From Celeribacter naphthalenivorans (lineage in GTDB: Bacteria > Pseudomonadota > Alphaproteobacteria > Rhodobacterales > Rhodobacteraceae): DNA of 64,000 nt. The notes under the pieces were generated by a model that had not been told where the DNA came from, made no database searches, and saw nothing but the letters and a program-made list of their open reading frames with translations. This document shows positions 57,267 through 64,000 of this stretch, piece by piece. The position numbers and the translations under genes are program-made. The stretch is taken from positions 310,001 to 374,000 of the forward strand of contig NZ_JAIVLK010000003.1 in the NCBI RefSeq assembly GCF_020524585.1. The letters run 5' to 3'. Each line of letters starts with the position of its first letter. The stretch's first letter is position 1.

Positions 57267-57424
57267 TGTTTTGGCCCCCAAAGCTAAATGGCGTTAGCGG
57301 TAAACTATCTCAAAAAGCGTTAAAAATCATTTATAAATTTAAGACAAAATCCGTTTTTAAGCACAAATGTTGTGCAAACAGGAGGTCTGCACAACAAAAT
57401 GTTACGTTTCTGCTGTGCAGAAAC
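57267..57424. other. AT-rich non-coding gap with overlapping palindromes
   Basis: This 158-base gap lies between two minus-strand genes (the small protein and mutT). It holds GCACAA-ATG-TTGTGC (57361-57375), an 8-bp repeat GTTGTGCA (57369-57376) / TGCACAAC (57388-57395), and GTTTCTG / CAGAAAC (57406-57424) directly after the mutT stop. The last could end mutT transcripts; the TTGTGC repeats look like an operator for the small gene, but this is inference. Confidence 0.45.
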
Positions 57425-57823
57425 TCAAAGAAGGTCCCTGAGGATGGGAATCAACGGAATATCGGCAGGCGGCATGGGATAATCGCGAAAATCGCGCGCC
57501 TTGACCCATTTCAAAACCTGCCCTTCGCGAGGCGTCGGCACGCCGTTCCATTTGCGACAGGCAAAGAGCGGCATCATGAGGTGGAAATCGTCGTAGCTGT
57601 GCGAGGCAAAGGTCAGCGGCGCGAGACAGGAGTTCCAGGTTTCAATCCCCAGTTCCTCATGCAATTCGCGCACCAAGGCGGCTTCCGGCGTCTCGCCCGG
57701 TTCAACCTTGCCGCCGGGAAACTCCCAGAGACCGGCCATGGATTTGCCCTCGGGCCGTTGTGCCAAAAGCACACGACCCTCGACGTCGATCAAGGCAACG
57801 GCAGATACGAGCAGCAATTTCAC
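57425..57823 (-). CDS. mutT: MutT-type 8-oxo-dGTP diphosphatase
   Basis: 132-residue Nudix enzyme that removes oxidised dGTP. The Nudix box GGKVEPGETPEAALVRELHEELGI (about residues 38-61) is complete, and LAQRPEGKSMAGLWEFPGG precedes it as in MutT. The start overlaps the argJ stop by four bases. A hairpin follows its stop on the minus strand. Confidence 0.92.
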   Translation of the reverse strand: MKLLLVSAVALIDVEGRVLLAQRPEGKSMAGLWEFPGGKVEPGETPEAALVRELHEELGIETWNSCLAPLTFASHSYDDFHLMMPLFACRKWNGVPTPREGQVLKWVKARDFRDYPMPPADIPLIPILRDLL

Positions 57824-59067
57824 GAGCGATAATCCGCGTTGATCGTGATGTAGCCGTGGGTCAGGTCACAGGACCAGACGGTCGCAGCGCCATCGTCGAG
57901 GCCCAGATCGACACGAATGACGATCTCATCGTTCTTCATGTAAGTGGCACCGGCTTCTTCGGTGTAGCTGGGCGACACCCAGCCGTTTTCGGCCACAAGA
58001 ATATCGCCAAACCAGATGGTAAGACGATCACGATCGGCGCGCTCACCGGCTTTGCCGACGGCCATCACAATACGACCCCAGTTCGGGTCCTCGCCAGCAA
58101 CGGCGGTTTTCACCAGTGGCGAATTGGCAATCGCCATGGCGACACGGTGCGCCGGGCCGTTGGCATTGGCGCCGGTGACCTGAACTTCGATGAGTTTCGT
58201 GGCCCCTTCGCCATCGCGTGCGATCTGGATCGCGAGGTCTTGCATCACGGCGTGAAGCGCCTCGCGGAAGGCGTGGACACGCGGATCGGCGAAATCTGTG
58301 ATTGGCGCCATGTCGGCCTTGCCGGTCGCACCGACGATCACTGTGTCGGAGGTCGAGGTATCGCCATCGACGGTCACACAGTTGAACGTCTTGGCATTAT
58401 CAAGCCAGAGACATTGTTGCAGCACATCGCGAGAGATTGCCGCATCGGTGAAGATATAGCACAGCATGGTCGCCATATCGGGCGCGATCATGCCGGAGCC
58501 CTTCGCGAACCCTGCGATCTTGATGGTCGTGCCGTCGAGATCGGCGCTCTGCGTGGCGCCTTTGGGGAAGGTGTCGGTGGTCATGATCGCACGCGCGGCC
58601 ATGTCCATGCTGTCGGGGGTCAGAGCGGCGTTCAGATCAGCGATCTTCGCGGTGATCCGCTCCCATTTCAGAGGCTCGCCGATCACGCCCGTGGAGGCGG
58701 TGAAGACGCGCTTCTGGTCAATGCCCATCTCATTGGCGACCGCTTCGGTGATCTTGGCGACCGAGTCAAAGCCGCTTTGACCTGTAAAAGCGTTCGAGTT
58801 GCCGGAGTTGACGAGGATCGCGGCCTTGCCCGGAAGATCGAGCGTGACCTTTTCCTGACAATCAATGACGGCCGCGGAGCGGGTGGTGGAGCGGGTAAAG
58901 ACGCCGGCGATGGCAGAGCCCTCGCACAGTTCGGCAAGCATGACGTCCGTGCGGCCCGAATAGCGCACACCGGCCTCGAGGGCGGCGAAACGCACACCGT
59001 CGATCACGGGCAACTCGGGAAATCCGCCTTTCGGAGCAAGCGGGGAAACATGGGTGATTTTGGCCAT
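57820..59067 (-). CDS. argJ: Bifunctional glutamate N-acetyltransferase / amino-acid acetyltransferase
   Basis: 415-residue precursor of ArgJ, which transfers acetyl from acetylornithine to glutamate in arginine synthesis. The self-cleavage and nucleophile motif ATML is in MIAPDMATMLCYIFTDAAIS, and MTTDTFPK lies before it. AAILVNSGNSNAFTG marks the oxyanion region. An AAGGA site precedes the ATG. argG lies elsewhere in the window. Confidence 0.95.
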   Translation of the reverse strand: MAKITHVSPLAPKGGFPELPVIDGVRFAALEAGVRYSGRTDVMLAELCEGSAIAGVFTRSTTRSAAVIDCQEKVTLDLPGKAAILVNSGNSNAFTGQSGFDSVAKITEAVANEMGIDQKRVFTASTGVIGEPLKWERITAKIADLNAALTPDSMDMAARAIMTTDTFPKGATQSADLDGTTIKIAGFAKGSGMIAPDMATMLCYIFTDAAISRDVLQQCLWLDNAKTFNCVTVDGDTSTSDTVIVGATGKADMAPITDFADPRVHAFREALHAVMQDLAIQIARDGEGATKLIEVQVTGANANGPAHRVAMAIANSPLVKTAVAGEDPNWGRIVMAVGKAGERADRDRLTIWFGDILVAENGWVSPSYTEEAGATYMKNDEIVIRVDLGLDDGAATVWSCDLTHGYITINADYRS

Positions 59068-59108
59068 CGTCGGCGTCCTTACAAAAGCGCGGCTATTGGA
59101 GCGCGAAG

Positions 59109-59948
59109 TTATTGCAGCAGATCGTCCATCCGCAGAGCGGCGGGGTCGATGCCTTCCATAAGCTCGACGTTACCATCGGTTTTCAGCGCTTCAAGAGCTT
59201 CCGTGATCGCGGCTTCTTCGATGTCTGCGGCAAGCTCGTCCTGCACTTCTTCGAGCGGCGGGACGGAGGCCAGACGGGTTTCCATCAGCTTGATCACATG
59301 CCAGCCGAACTGGGTCTGAACCGGCTGAGACACGCTGCCTTCTTCCATGCCGACGACGGCTTCTTCAAAGGGCGCAACCATCATGCCGAGACCGAACCAG
59401 CCAAGATCACCGCCATTCGGACCGGACGGGCCAGTGGATTTTTCGCGCGCGAGATCGGCAAAATCGGCACCTTCATCGAGCGCTTTGACAAGCTCAAGCG
59501 CCTCTTCTTCGGTTTCCACGAGGATATGCGCGGCGTGGTATTCACGACCCGGCTCGAATTCCGCGAACTTCGCGTCGTAAGCGGCCTTGAGGCTTTCCTC
59601 GGTCACCGCATTTGCGGCGATGGTTTCCAGCTGATGACCCGCAACGAGCACACGCTCTTCGTTCTCAAGCTGAAGTTTCAGACCTTCGGAGACATCGCCT
59701 GCGGCTTGTTTCAACAGCTCTTGCTGCACGATCTGGTTCACGATGCCTTCAAAAAGCTGTGCATCGGGCAGGCTTTGGTACTGCGGCGGCAGGGATTGGC
59801 GCGCGGCGATGATGTGGCCGAGGGTGATGTCCGTGCCGTTTACGGTCGCAACGACGGTCGAGGAGGTCATATCCTGGGCAAAGACCGGTGCAGAGGTGGC
59901 AAGTGCGAGAGAAAGCAGCGCAGCCGTGGCGGAAAAACGGTATTTCAT
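59109..59948 (-). CDS. Periplasmic parvulin-type peptidyl-prolyl isomerase
   Basis: 279-residue exported foldase. The signal peptide MKYRFSATAALLSLALATS ends near residue 24 (VFAQD). A SurA-like N-terminal helix region (30-130) precedes the parvulin domain (about 130-230) with HAAHILVETEEEALELVKALDEGADFADLAREKS, GGDLGWFG and TQFGWHVIKL. The ATG at 59948 is chosen for AAGGA 8 bases upstream. Divergent from secA; both serve protein export. Closest to PrsA/SurA-like foldases. Confidence 0.92.
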   Translation of the reverse strand: MKYRFSATAALLSLALATSAPVFAQDMTSSTVVATVNGTDITLGHIIAARQSLPPQYQSLPDAQLFEGIVNQIVQQELLKQAAGDVSEGLKLQLENEERVLVAGHQLETIAANAVTEESLKAAYDAKFAEFEPGREYHAAHILVETEEEALELVKALDEGADFADLAREKSTGPSGPNGGDLGWFGLGMMVAPFEEAVVGMEEGSVSQPVQTQFGWHVIKLMETRLASVPPLEEVQDELAADIEEAAITEALEALKTDGNVELMEGIDPAALRMDDLLQ

Positions 59949-60128
59949 GGAGAAAATCCTTCCTGTCGGCGCCATTCAAGGGCGCGACGTTGACACTCAA
60001 GGTATGGCCCCTTACATCGCGATAGGTCACTGAAGAGGAGCCTTCACGCCCGTTTCTATGGGCAGAGCGGCAGCGGGGCAATCCCTCCTCTCACACGATC
60101 CTGTCAGGACGCATCGAGCGGAGAAAAT

Positions 60129-62831
60129 ATGCTGGGCATCGGTACACTCGCGAAAAAGGTTTTTGGGACCCCAAATGATCGCAAGGTCAAGGCAACCCGA
60201 CCTCTCGTGGCAAAGATCAACGCGCTGGAGCCAGAGTTCGAAAAACTCGATGACGCCGGGCTGATTGCAAAAACGGAAGAGTTCAGGAAACGCGTGGCGG
60301 AGGGCGAAAGCCTCGACAAGCTGTTGCCGGAGGCGTTTGCCAACTGTCGTGAGGCGGCGCGTCGTGCGCTTGGCCTGCGCGCGTTTGACACGCAGCTCAT
60401 GGGCGGCATCTTCCTGCATCAGGGCAATATCGCCGAGATGAAAACCGGTGAGGGCAAAACCCTCGTCGCGACTTTCCCGTCCTATCTGAACGCCCTGACG
60501 GGGAAGGGCGTCCATGTGGTGACGGTCAACGAATATCTGGCCACGCGGGACGCCGAATGGATGGCGAAAGTCTTTGCGGCGCTGGGCATGACCTGTTCCT
60601 CGATCTACAGCCAACAGCCCGAGGATGAGAAGCGCGCGGCCTATGCCTGTGACGTGACCTATGCGACGAACAACGAGCTGGGCTTTGATTACCTGCGCGA
60701 CAATATGAAATCCGAGCTGAAAGATATGGTTCAGCGCGGGCATCATTTCGCCATCGTGGATGAGGTCGACTCGATCCTGATCGACGAAGCCCGGACGCCT
60801 CTGATCATTTCCGGACCTTCCGATGACCGATCCGAGCTGTATCAGGCCATCGATGCGCTGATCCCGCGTCTGACGGATGAGCATTTCGAGCTTGATGAAA
60901 AAACCCGTCAGGTGACCTTCACCGAAGAGGGCAACGAGTTCCTCGAACAAATCCTGCACGAGGCCGGGTTCCTGCCCGAGGGTCAGACGCTTTACGACCC
61001 GGAAAGCACCACCATCGTGCACCACGTCAACCAGGGTCTGCGCGCGCATAAACTGTTCCAGAACGGTGTGCATTACATCGTGCGTGACGGTGGCGTGGCT
61101 TTGATCGACGAATTCACCGGCCGTATGATGGCCGGGCGTCGTCTTGCCGATGGTCTGCATCAGGCGATCGAGGCCAAGGAAGGCGTCGAGATCAAGCCCG
61201 AGAACATCACCATGGCGTCGGTGACGTTCCAGAACTATTTCCGCCTCTATGAAAAACTCTCCGGAATGACCGGCACGGCCGCCACCGAGGCTGAGGAATT
61301 TATGGAGATTTACAAACTCGGCGTGGTCGAAGTGCCGACCAACCGCCCGATTCAACGGATCGACGAACATGACCGGGTGTATCGCACCGAGGGTGATAAA
61401 CTGGCCGCTGTCGTGGAGTCGATCCGCGAAGCCCACGCAAAAGGCCAGCCGGTTCTCGTCGGCACCACCTCCATCGACAAATCCGAAGAGCTGTCGCAAT
61501 TCCTGACCAAAGAGGGCATCACCCACAACGTGCTGAACGCGAAACAGCACGAGATGGAGGCCCAGATCGTCGCGGATGCCGGTAAATACGGCGCGGTGAC
61601 CATCGCGACCAACATGGCGGGTCGCGGCACCGACATCAAACTCGGCGGCAACGTCGAGATGAAGGTGATGGAAGCCATCGCCGCCGATCCCGAGGCCAAC
61701 CCCGACGAGATTCGCGCGCGGATCGAGGCGCAACATGCCGAGGATGAAAAGCGCGTGCTGGAGGCAGGCGGGCTTTATGTTCTGGCCACCGAACGCCACG
61801 AAAGCCGCCGCATCGACAACCAGCTGCGTGGTCGTTCCGGTCGGCAAGGTGACCCGGGCCGCTCCTTGTTCTTCCTGTCTCTCGAAGACGACCTGATGCG
61901 CATTTTCGGCTCCGAACGTCTCGACAAGATGCTGTCGTCTCTGGGCATGAAAGAGGGCGAGGCCATCGTTCACCCCTGGGTCAACAAATCGCTCGAAAAA
62001 GCGCAGGCGAAGGTCGAAGGCCGCAACTTCGACATCCGCAAACAGCTTTTGAAATTCGACGATGTGATGAACGACCAGCGGAAAGTGGTGTTCTCGCAAC
62101 GCCGCGACATCATGGAGTCCGAGAACGTCAATGAGATCGTCGAGGATATGCGCCATGAGGTGATCGAGGACCTCGTCGGAGAGGCCATTCCGCCGAAATC
62201 CTATCCGGATCAGTGGGATGTCGAAAAGCTGCATCGTGAGTTGGCTGACGCGCTGAACATGGATCTTCCGGTCAAGGATTGGGCGGAGGAAGAGGGGGTC
62301 GATGACGAAGCGATTATCGAACGTATCTCCGAGGCCTCCGATCGCATGATGGCGGAAAAAGAAGAGTCCTTCGGGGCCGACCAGATGCGCCAGATCGAAA
62401 AGCAATTCCTGTTGAATACCATCGATGCGAAATGGCGTGAGCATCTTTTGACGCTTGAGCATCTGCGGTCCGTCGTGGGCTTCCGCGGCTATGCGCAGCG
62501 CGATCCGCTCAACGAGTACAAAAACGAAAGCTTCCAGCTTTTTGAAAGCATGCTCGACAGCCTGCGCAGCGAAGTAACGCAGAAACTGTCCCGCGTGCGC
62601 CCGATGACCGAAGAAGAGCGCAATGCCATGTTGCAGCAGCTTGCCGAACAACAGGCCGCCGCTGTCGCCGGTGCACAACCGCAGCCCGTTGGGGAACCCG
62701 AAGAGGGTCATCCGAATGAGGTTCCGGGGTTCGACGAAAACGATCCGTCGACCTGGGGCAATCCGGGGCGCAACGATCTCTGTCCGTGCGGTTCTGGTAA
62801 AAAATTCAAACATTGCCACGGCGCTGTTTGA
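60129..62831 (+). CDS. secA: SecA, preprotein translocase ATPase
   Basis: 900-residue motor that drives proteins through SecYEG. N-terminal Walker [14 protein letters not shown] and the DEAD-type segment [21 protein letters not shown] are present, with [13 protein letters not shown] in the second ATPase domain. The C-terminal zinc motif [14 protein letters not shown] (about 884-897) binds SecB, encoded at 10.6 kb. Followed by a terminator. Confidence 0.97.
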   Translation: MLGIGTLAKKVFGTPNDRKVKATRPLVAKINALEPEFEKLDDAGLIAKTEEFRKRVAEGESLDKLLPEAFANCREAARRALGLRAFDTQLMGGIFLHQGNIAEMKTGEGKTLVATFPSYLNALTGKGVHVVTVNEYLATRDAEWMAKVFAALGMTCSSIYSQQPEDEKRAAYACDVTYATNNELGFDYLRDNMKSELKDMVQRGHHFAIVDEVDSILIDEARTPLIISGPSDDRSELYQAIDALIPRLTDEHFELDEKTRQVTFTEEGNEFLEQILHEAGFLPEGQTLYDPESTTIVHHVNQGLRAHKLFQNGVHYIVRDGGVALIDEFTGRMMAGRRLADGLHQAIEAKEGVEIKPENITMASVTFQNYFRLYEKLSGMTGTAATEAEEFMEIYKLGVVEVPTNRPIQRIDEHDRVYRTEGDKLAAVVESIREAHAKGQPVLVGTTSIDKSEELSQFLTKEGITHNVLNAKQHEMEAQIVADAGKYGAVTIATNMAGRGTDIKLGGNVEMKVMEAIAADPEANPDEIRARIEAQHAEDEKRVLEAGGLYVLATERHESRRIDNQLRGRSGRQGDPGRSLFFLSLEDDLMRIFGSERLDKMLSSLGMKEGEAIVHPWVNKSLEKAQAKVEGRNFDIRKQLLKFDDVMNDQRKVVFSQRRDIMESENVNEIVEDMRHEVIEDLVGEAIPPKSYPDQWDVEKLHRELADALNMDLPVKDWAEEEGVDDEAIIERISEASDRMMAEKEESFGADQMRQIEKQFLLNTIDAKWREHLLTLEHLRSVVGFRGYAQRDPLNEYKNESFQLFESMLDSLRSEVTQKLSRVRPMTEEERNAMLQQLAEQQAAAVAGAQPQPVGEPEEGHPNEVPGFDENDPSTWGNPGRNDLCPCGSGKKFKHCHGAV

Positions 62832-62842
62832 TTTTACCAATG

Positions 62843-62876
62843 CGACCCGTGTTCGATTTTCGACACGGGTCGTTTT
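62843..62876 (+). terminator. Terminator after secA
   Basis: A long stem (CGACCCGTGT / ACACGGGTCG) continues towards a T-rich loop, with one bulge, and ends in TTTT, 12 bases after the secA stop. Confidence 0.8.
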
Positions 62877-62952
62877 GCTCTTTGCGGTTGAAACTCTGAC
62901 GGCCACATCGGACACTCCTGCAAAATTTCATATTCTTTGAGGGCGCTGAGCC

Positions 62953-64000
62953 ATGTTGAAATCTCTGTGGGCTCTCGCTGCGACTTTGACCGTTCTGGTC
63001 GCGCCGACTGTGGCGAAGGCTCAGGATGTGAACCTGCTGTCGCGTGATGGCTCCATTTCGATCATCGGCAATTTCCTGAGCTTTGATGGTGAGTTTTACC
63101 GGGTCGAGACCGATCTCGGTGTGCTCACGGTGGACAGCTCCGGCGTGCGTTGCGAAGGGCCGGGGTGTCCCGCTCTCGACGGTTATTATGCGCAGATTCG
63201 CCTGTCGGGCGACGCCAAGGGCACGCGCACGCTCTTGCCCGCGTTGATCACCGCCTTTGCGATCAGAAATGGCTATACCGTCGCGACGAGCCCTTTGAGC
63301 GAAACCCAGCGCTCGATGATTCTGACCGATGCGGAAAACGACATTACGGTCGGGGAATTCCTGCTCTTCGATACGTCCAGTGCCGAAGGATTTGCCGATC
63401 TCATCTCCGAGAACACCGACATGGTCCTGTCGCTGCGCAAGGTCGCGCCCAAGGAAATGGCGCTGGCTTATGAGGCCGGTGTCGGCGATCTGTCCGATCC
63501 GCTGCGCGCTCGCGTCGTGGCGCTTGATGGTTTGGTCCCTGTCGTGTCGCGGTCGAATATCGTGCACGGGCTGTCGCTCTCTGAGCTTTCGGCAATTTAC
63601 CGCGGCCAAGTGACGAATTGGCAAGAGATCGGGGGGGCAGATGCGCCGATTGTGGCCCATCTCATGCGGGACGATTTGCAGGACGGGAGCGAATTTCGTC
63701 GGATGATCCTCGGCCATGGCGTCCAGATCGCGGAAGGGGCTGTGACGCTTCATGACCGCTACGACAGCCTGGTCGCCGCGATTGAACAGGACCCCTATGC
63801 TTTGGGTCTTGGTCGTATGTCGGAGGGCGGAACGGTGAAGCCGGTCGGCCTAAGCGGCGCCTGCGGGTTCGAGGCGCGCGCAGCGGCGTCGGACATCAAG
63901 AGCGAGGATTACCCGCTGACCCGCCCGGTTTTCCTCTACACGCCCGCGCATCGTTTGCCGAAACTGGCGCGGGAGTTCCTGTCCTTCGTGGTGTCGCCTG
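62953..64000 (+). CDS. PstS-like substrate-binding protein (3' end missing)
   Basis: The frame is open from ATG 62953 to the window end (349 codons visible). A signal peptide (MLKSLWALAATLTVLVAPTVAKA) is followed by a leader domain with VNLLSRDGSISIIGNFLSFDGEFY and a paired-cysteine loop (CEGPGC), then a PBP-like domain with PLSETQ, VVSRSNIVHGLSLSELSAIYRGQVTNWQEIGG. This fits phosphate ABC transporter binding proteins, often fused to an OmpA domain in Rhodobacteraceae; that tail would lie beyond the window. Confidence 0.85.
   Translation, partial: MLKSLWALAATLTVLVAPTVAKAQDVNLLSRDGSISIIGNFLSFDGEFYRVETDLGVLTVDSSGVRCEGPGCPALDGYYAQIRLSGDAKGTRTLLPALITAFAIRNGYTVATSPLSETQRSMILTDAENDITVGEFLLFDTSSAEGFADLISENTDMVLSLRKVAPKEMALAYEAGVGDLSDPLRARVVALDGLVPVVSRSNIVHGLSLSELSAIYRGQVTNWQEIGGADAPIVAHLMRDDLQDGSEFRRMILGHGVQIAEGAVTLHDRYDSLVAAIEQDPYALGLGRMSEGGTVKPVGLSGACGFEARAAASDIKSEDYPLTRPVFLYTPAHRLPKLAREFLSFVVSP

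Noticed and set aside
57399-57482. Short plus-strand frame (27 codons) after an AGGAGG-like sequence
   Set aside because: The ribosome-binding site is 13 bases from the ATG, which is too far, and the frame runs antisense into the mutT 3' end.
60027-62915. 962-codon open frame on the minus strand
   Set aside because: Antisense to secA; composition and lack of domains mark it as a shadow.
62806-63753. 315-codon open frame on the minus strand
   Set aside because: It is antisense to the PstS-like gene, whose plus-strand frame has a signal peptide and recognisable binding-protein motifs.

Overview
This window looks like chromosomal core DNA from an alphaproteobacterium of the family Rhodobacteraceae (Roseobacter group). 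The case rests on gene content and order (addB-addA-trxA, hslV-hslU, maf-aroE-coaE-dnaQ/secB, hemJ-rho-mnmE-mnmG-rsmG-parA-parB, rimP-nusA-ylxR-infB, mutT-argJ-PPIase/secA), on the alphaproteobacterial Tim44-like protein, and on moderately GC-rich, tightly packed genes with many 1-4 base stop/start overlaps. I cannot name the genus. I see no rRNA or tRNA gene, CRISPR array, insertion sequence, prophage or integron.

Layout. 1-7.6 kb: recombination nuclease AddAB (addB cut by the window edge), thioredoxin and the HslVU protease. 7.6-13.8 kb: a cell-envelope group (Smr, MltA, Tim44-like, FxsA), SecB, and the minus-strand set maf-aroE-coaE-dnaQ. 13.8-14.2 kb: an AT-rich gap with two perfect and one near-perfect DnaA box, which I read as the likely chromosomal origin. 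From there plus-strand genes run away through hemJ, rho, the tRNA-modification genes mnmE and mnmG, rsmG and the partition genes parA and parB. Two perfect 16-bp parS sites lie inside mnmG and rsmG and a one-mismatch copy lies in hemW. 21.6-26.3 kb: hemW-ridA-rdgB-rph, divergent from hrcA-grpE. 26.3-36.8 kb: a TPM zinc-ribbon protein, mutS, malic enzyme, a ribokinase-like protein, argG, a membrane protein and ilvA. 36.8-42.9 kb: an Hpt protein divergent from a response-regulator/PP2C phosphatase, two Nudix hydrolases, Hsp33, the CCA-adding enzyme and an rRNA methyltransferase. 43-45.2 kb: two YkuD L,D-transpeptidases around a CAP-domain lipoprotein, then a small, probably highly expressed secreted/membrane protein. 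45.2-51.5 kb: hemH, a methyltransferase, comF, grx, a nitrilase-family amidase, a MarR regulator, a 118-bp nested palindromic element, ubiG and pip. 51.5-57.1 kb: rimP-nusA-ylxR-infB behind a terminator-like leader hairpin. 57.1-64 kb: a 46-residue small protein, mutT-argJ, a periplasmic parvulin, secA and the start of a PstS-like binding protein cut by the window end.

Most of the window is housekeeping. The parts most worth a second look are the origin/parS architecture, with parS embedded in reading frames; the 118-bp four-arm palindrome; a terminator stem that also supplies a ribosome-binding site; the rimP leader hairpin; two small proteins; and the Hpt/response-regulator-phosphatase pair with no local kinase. 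I found no clear new multi-gene defence, mobile or biosynthetic system.
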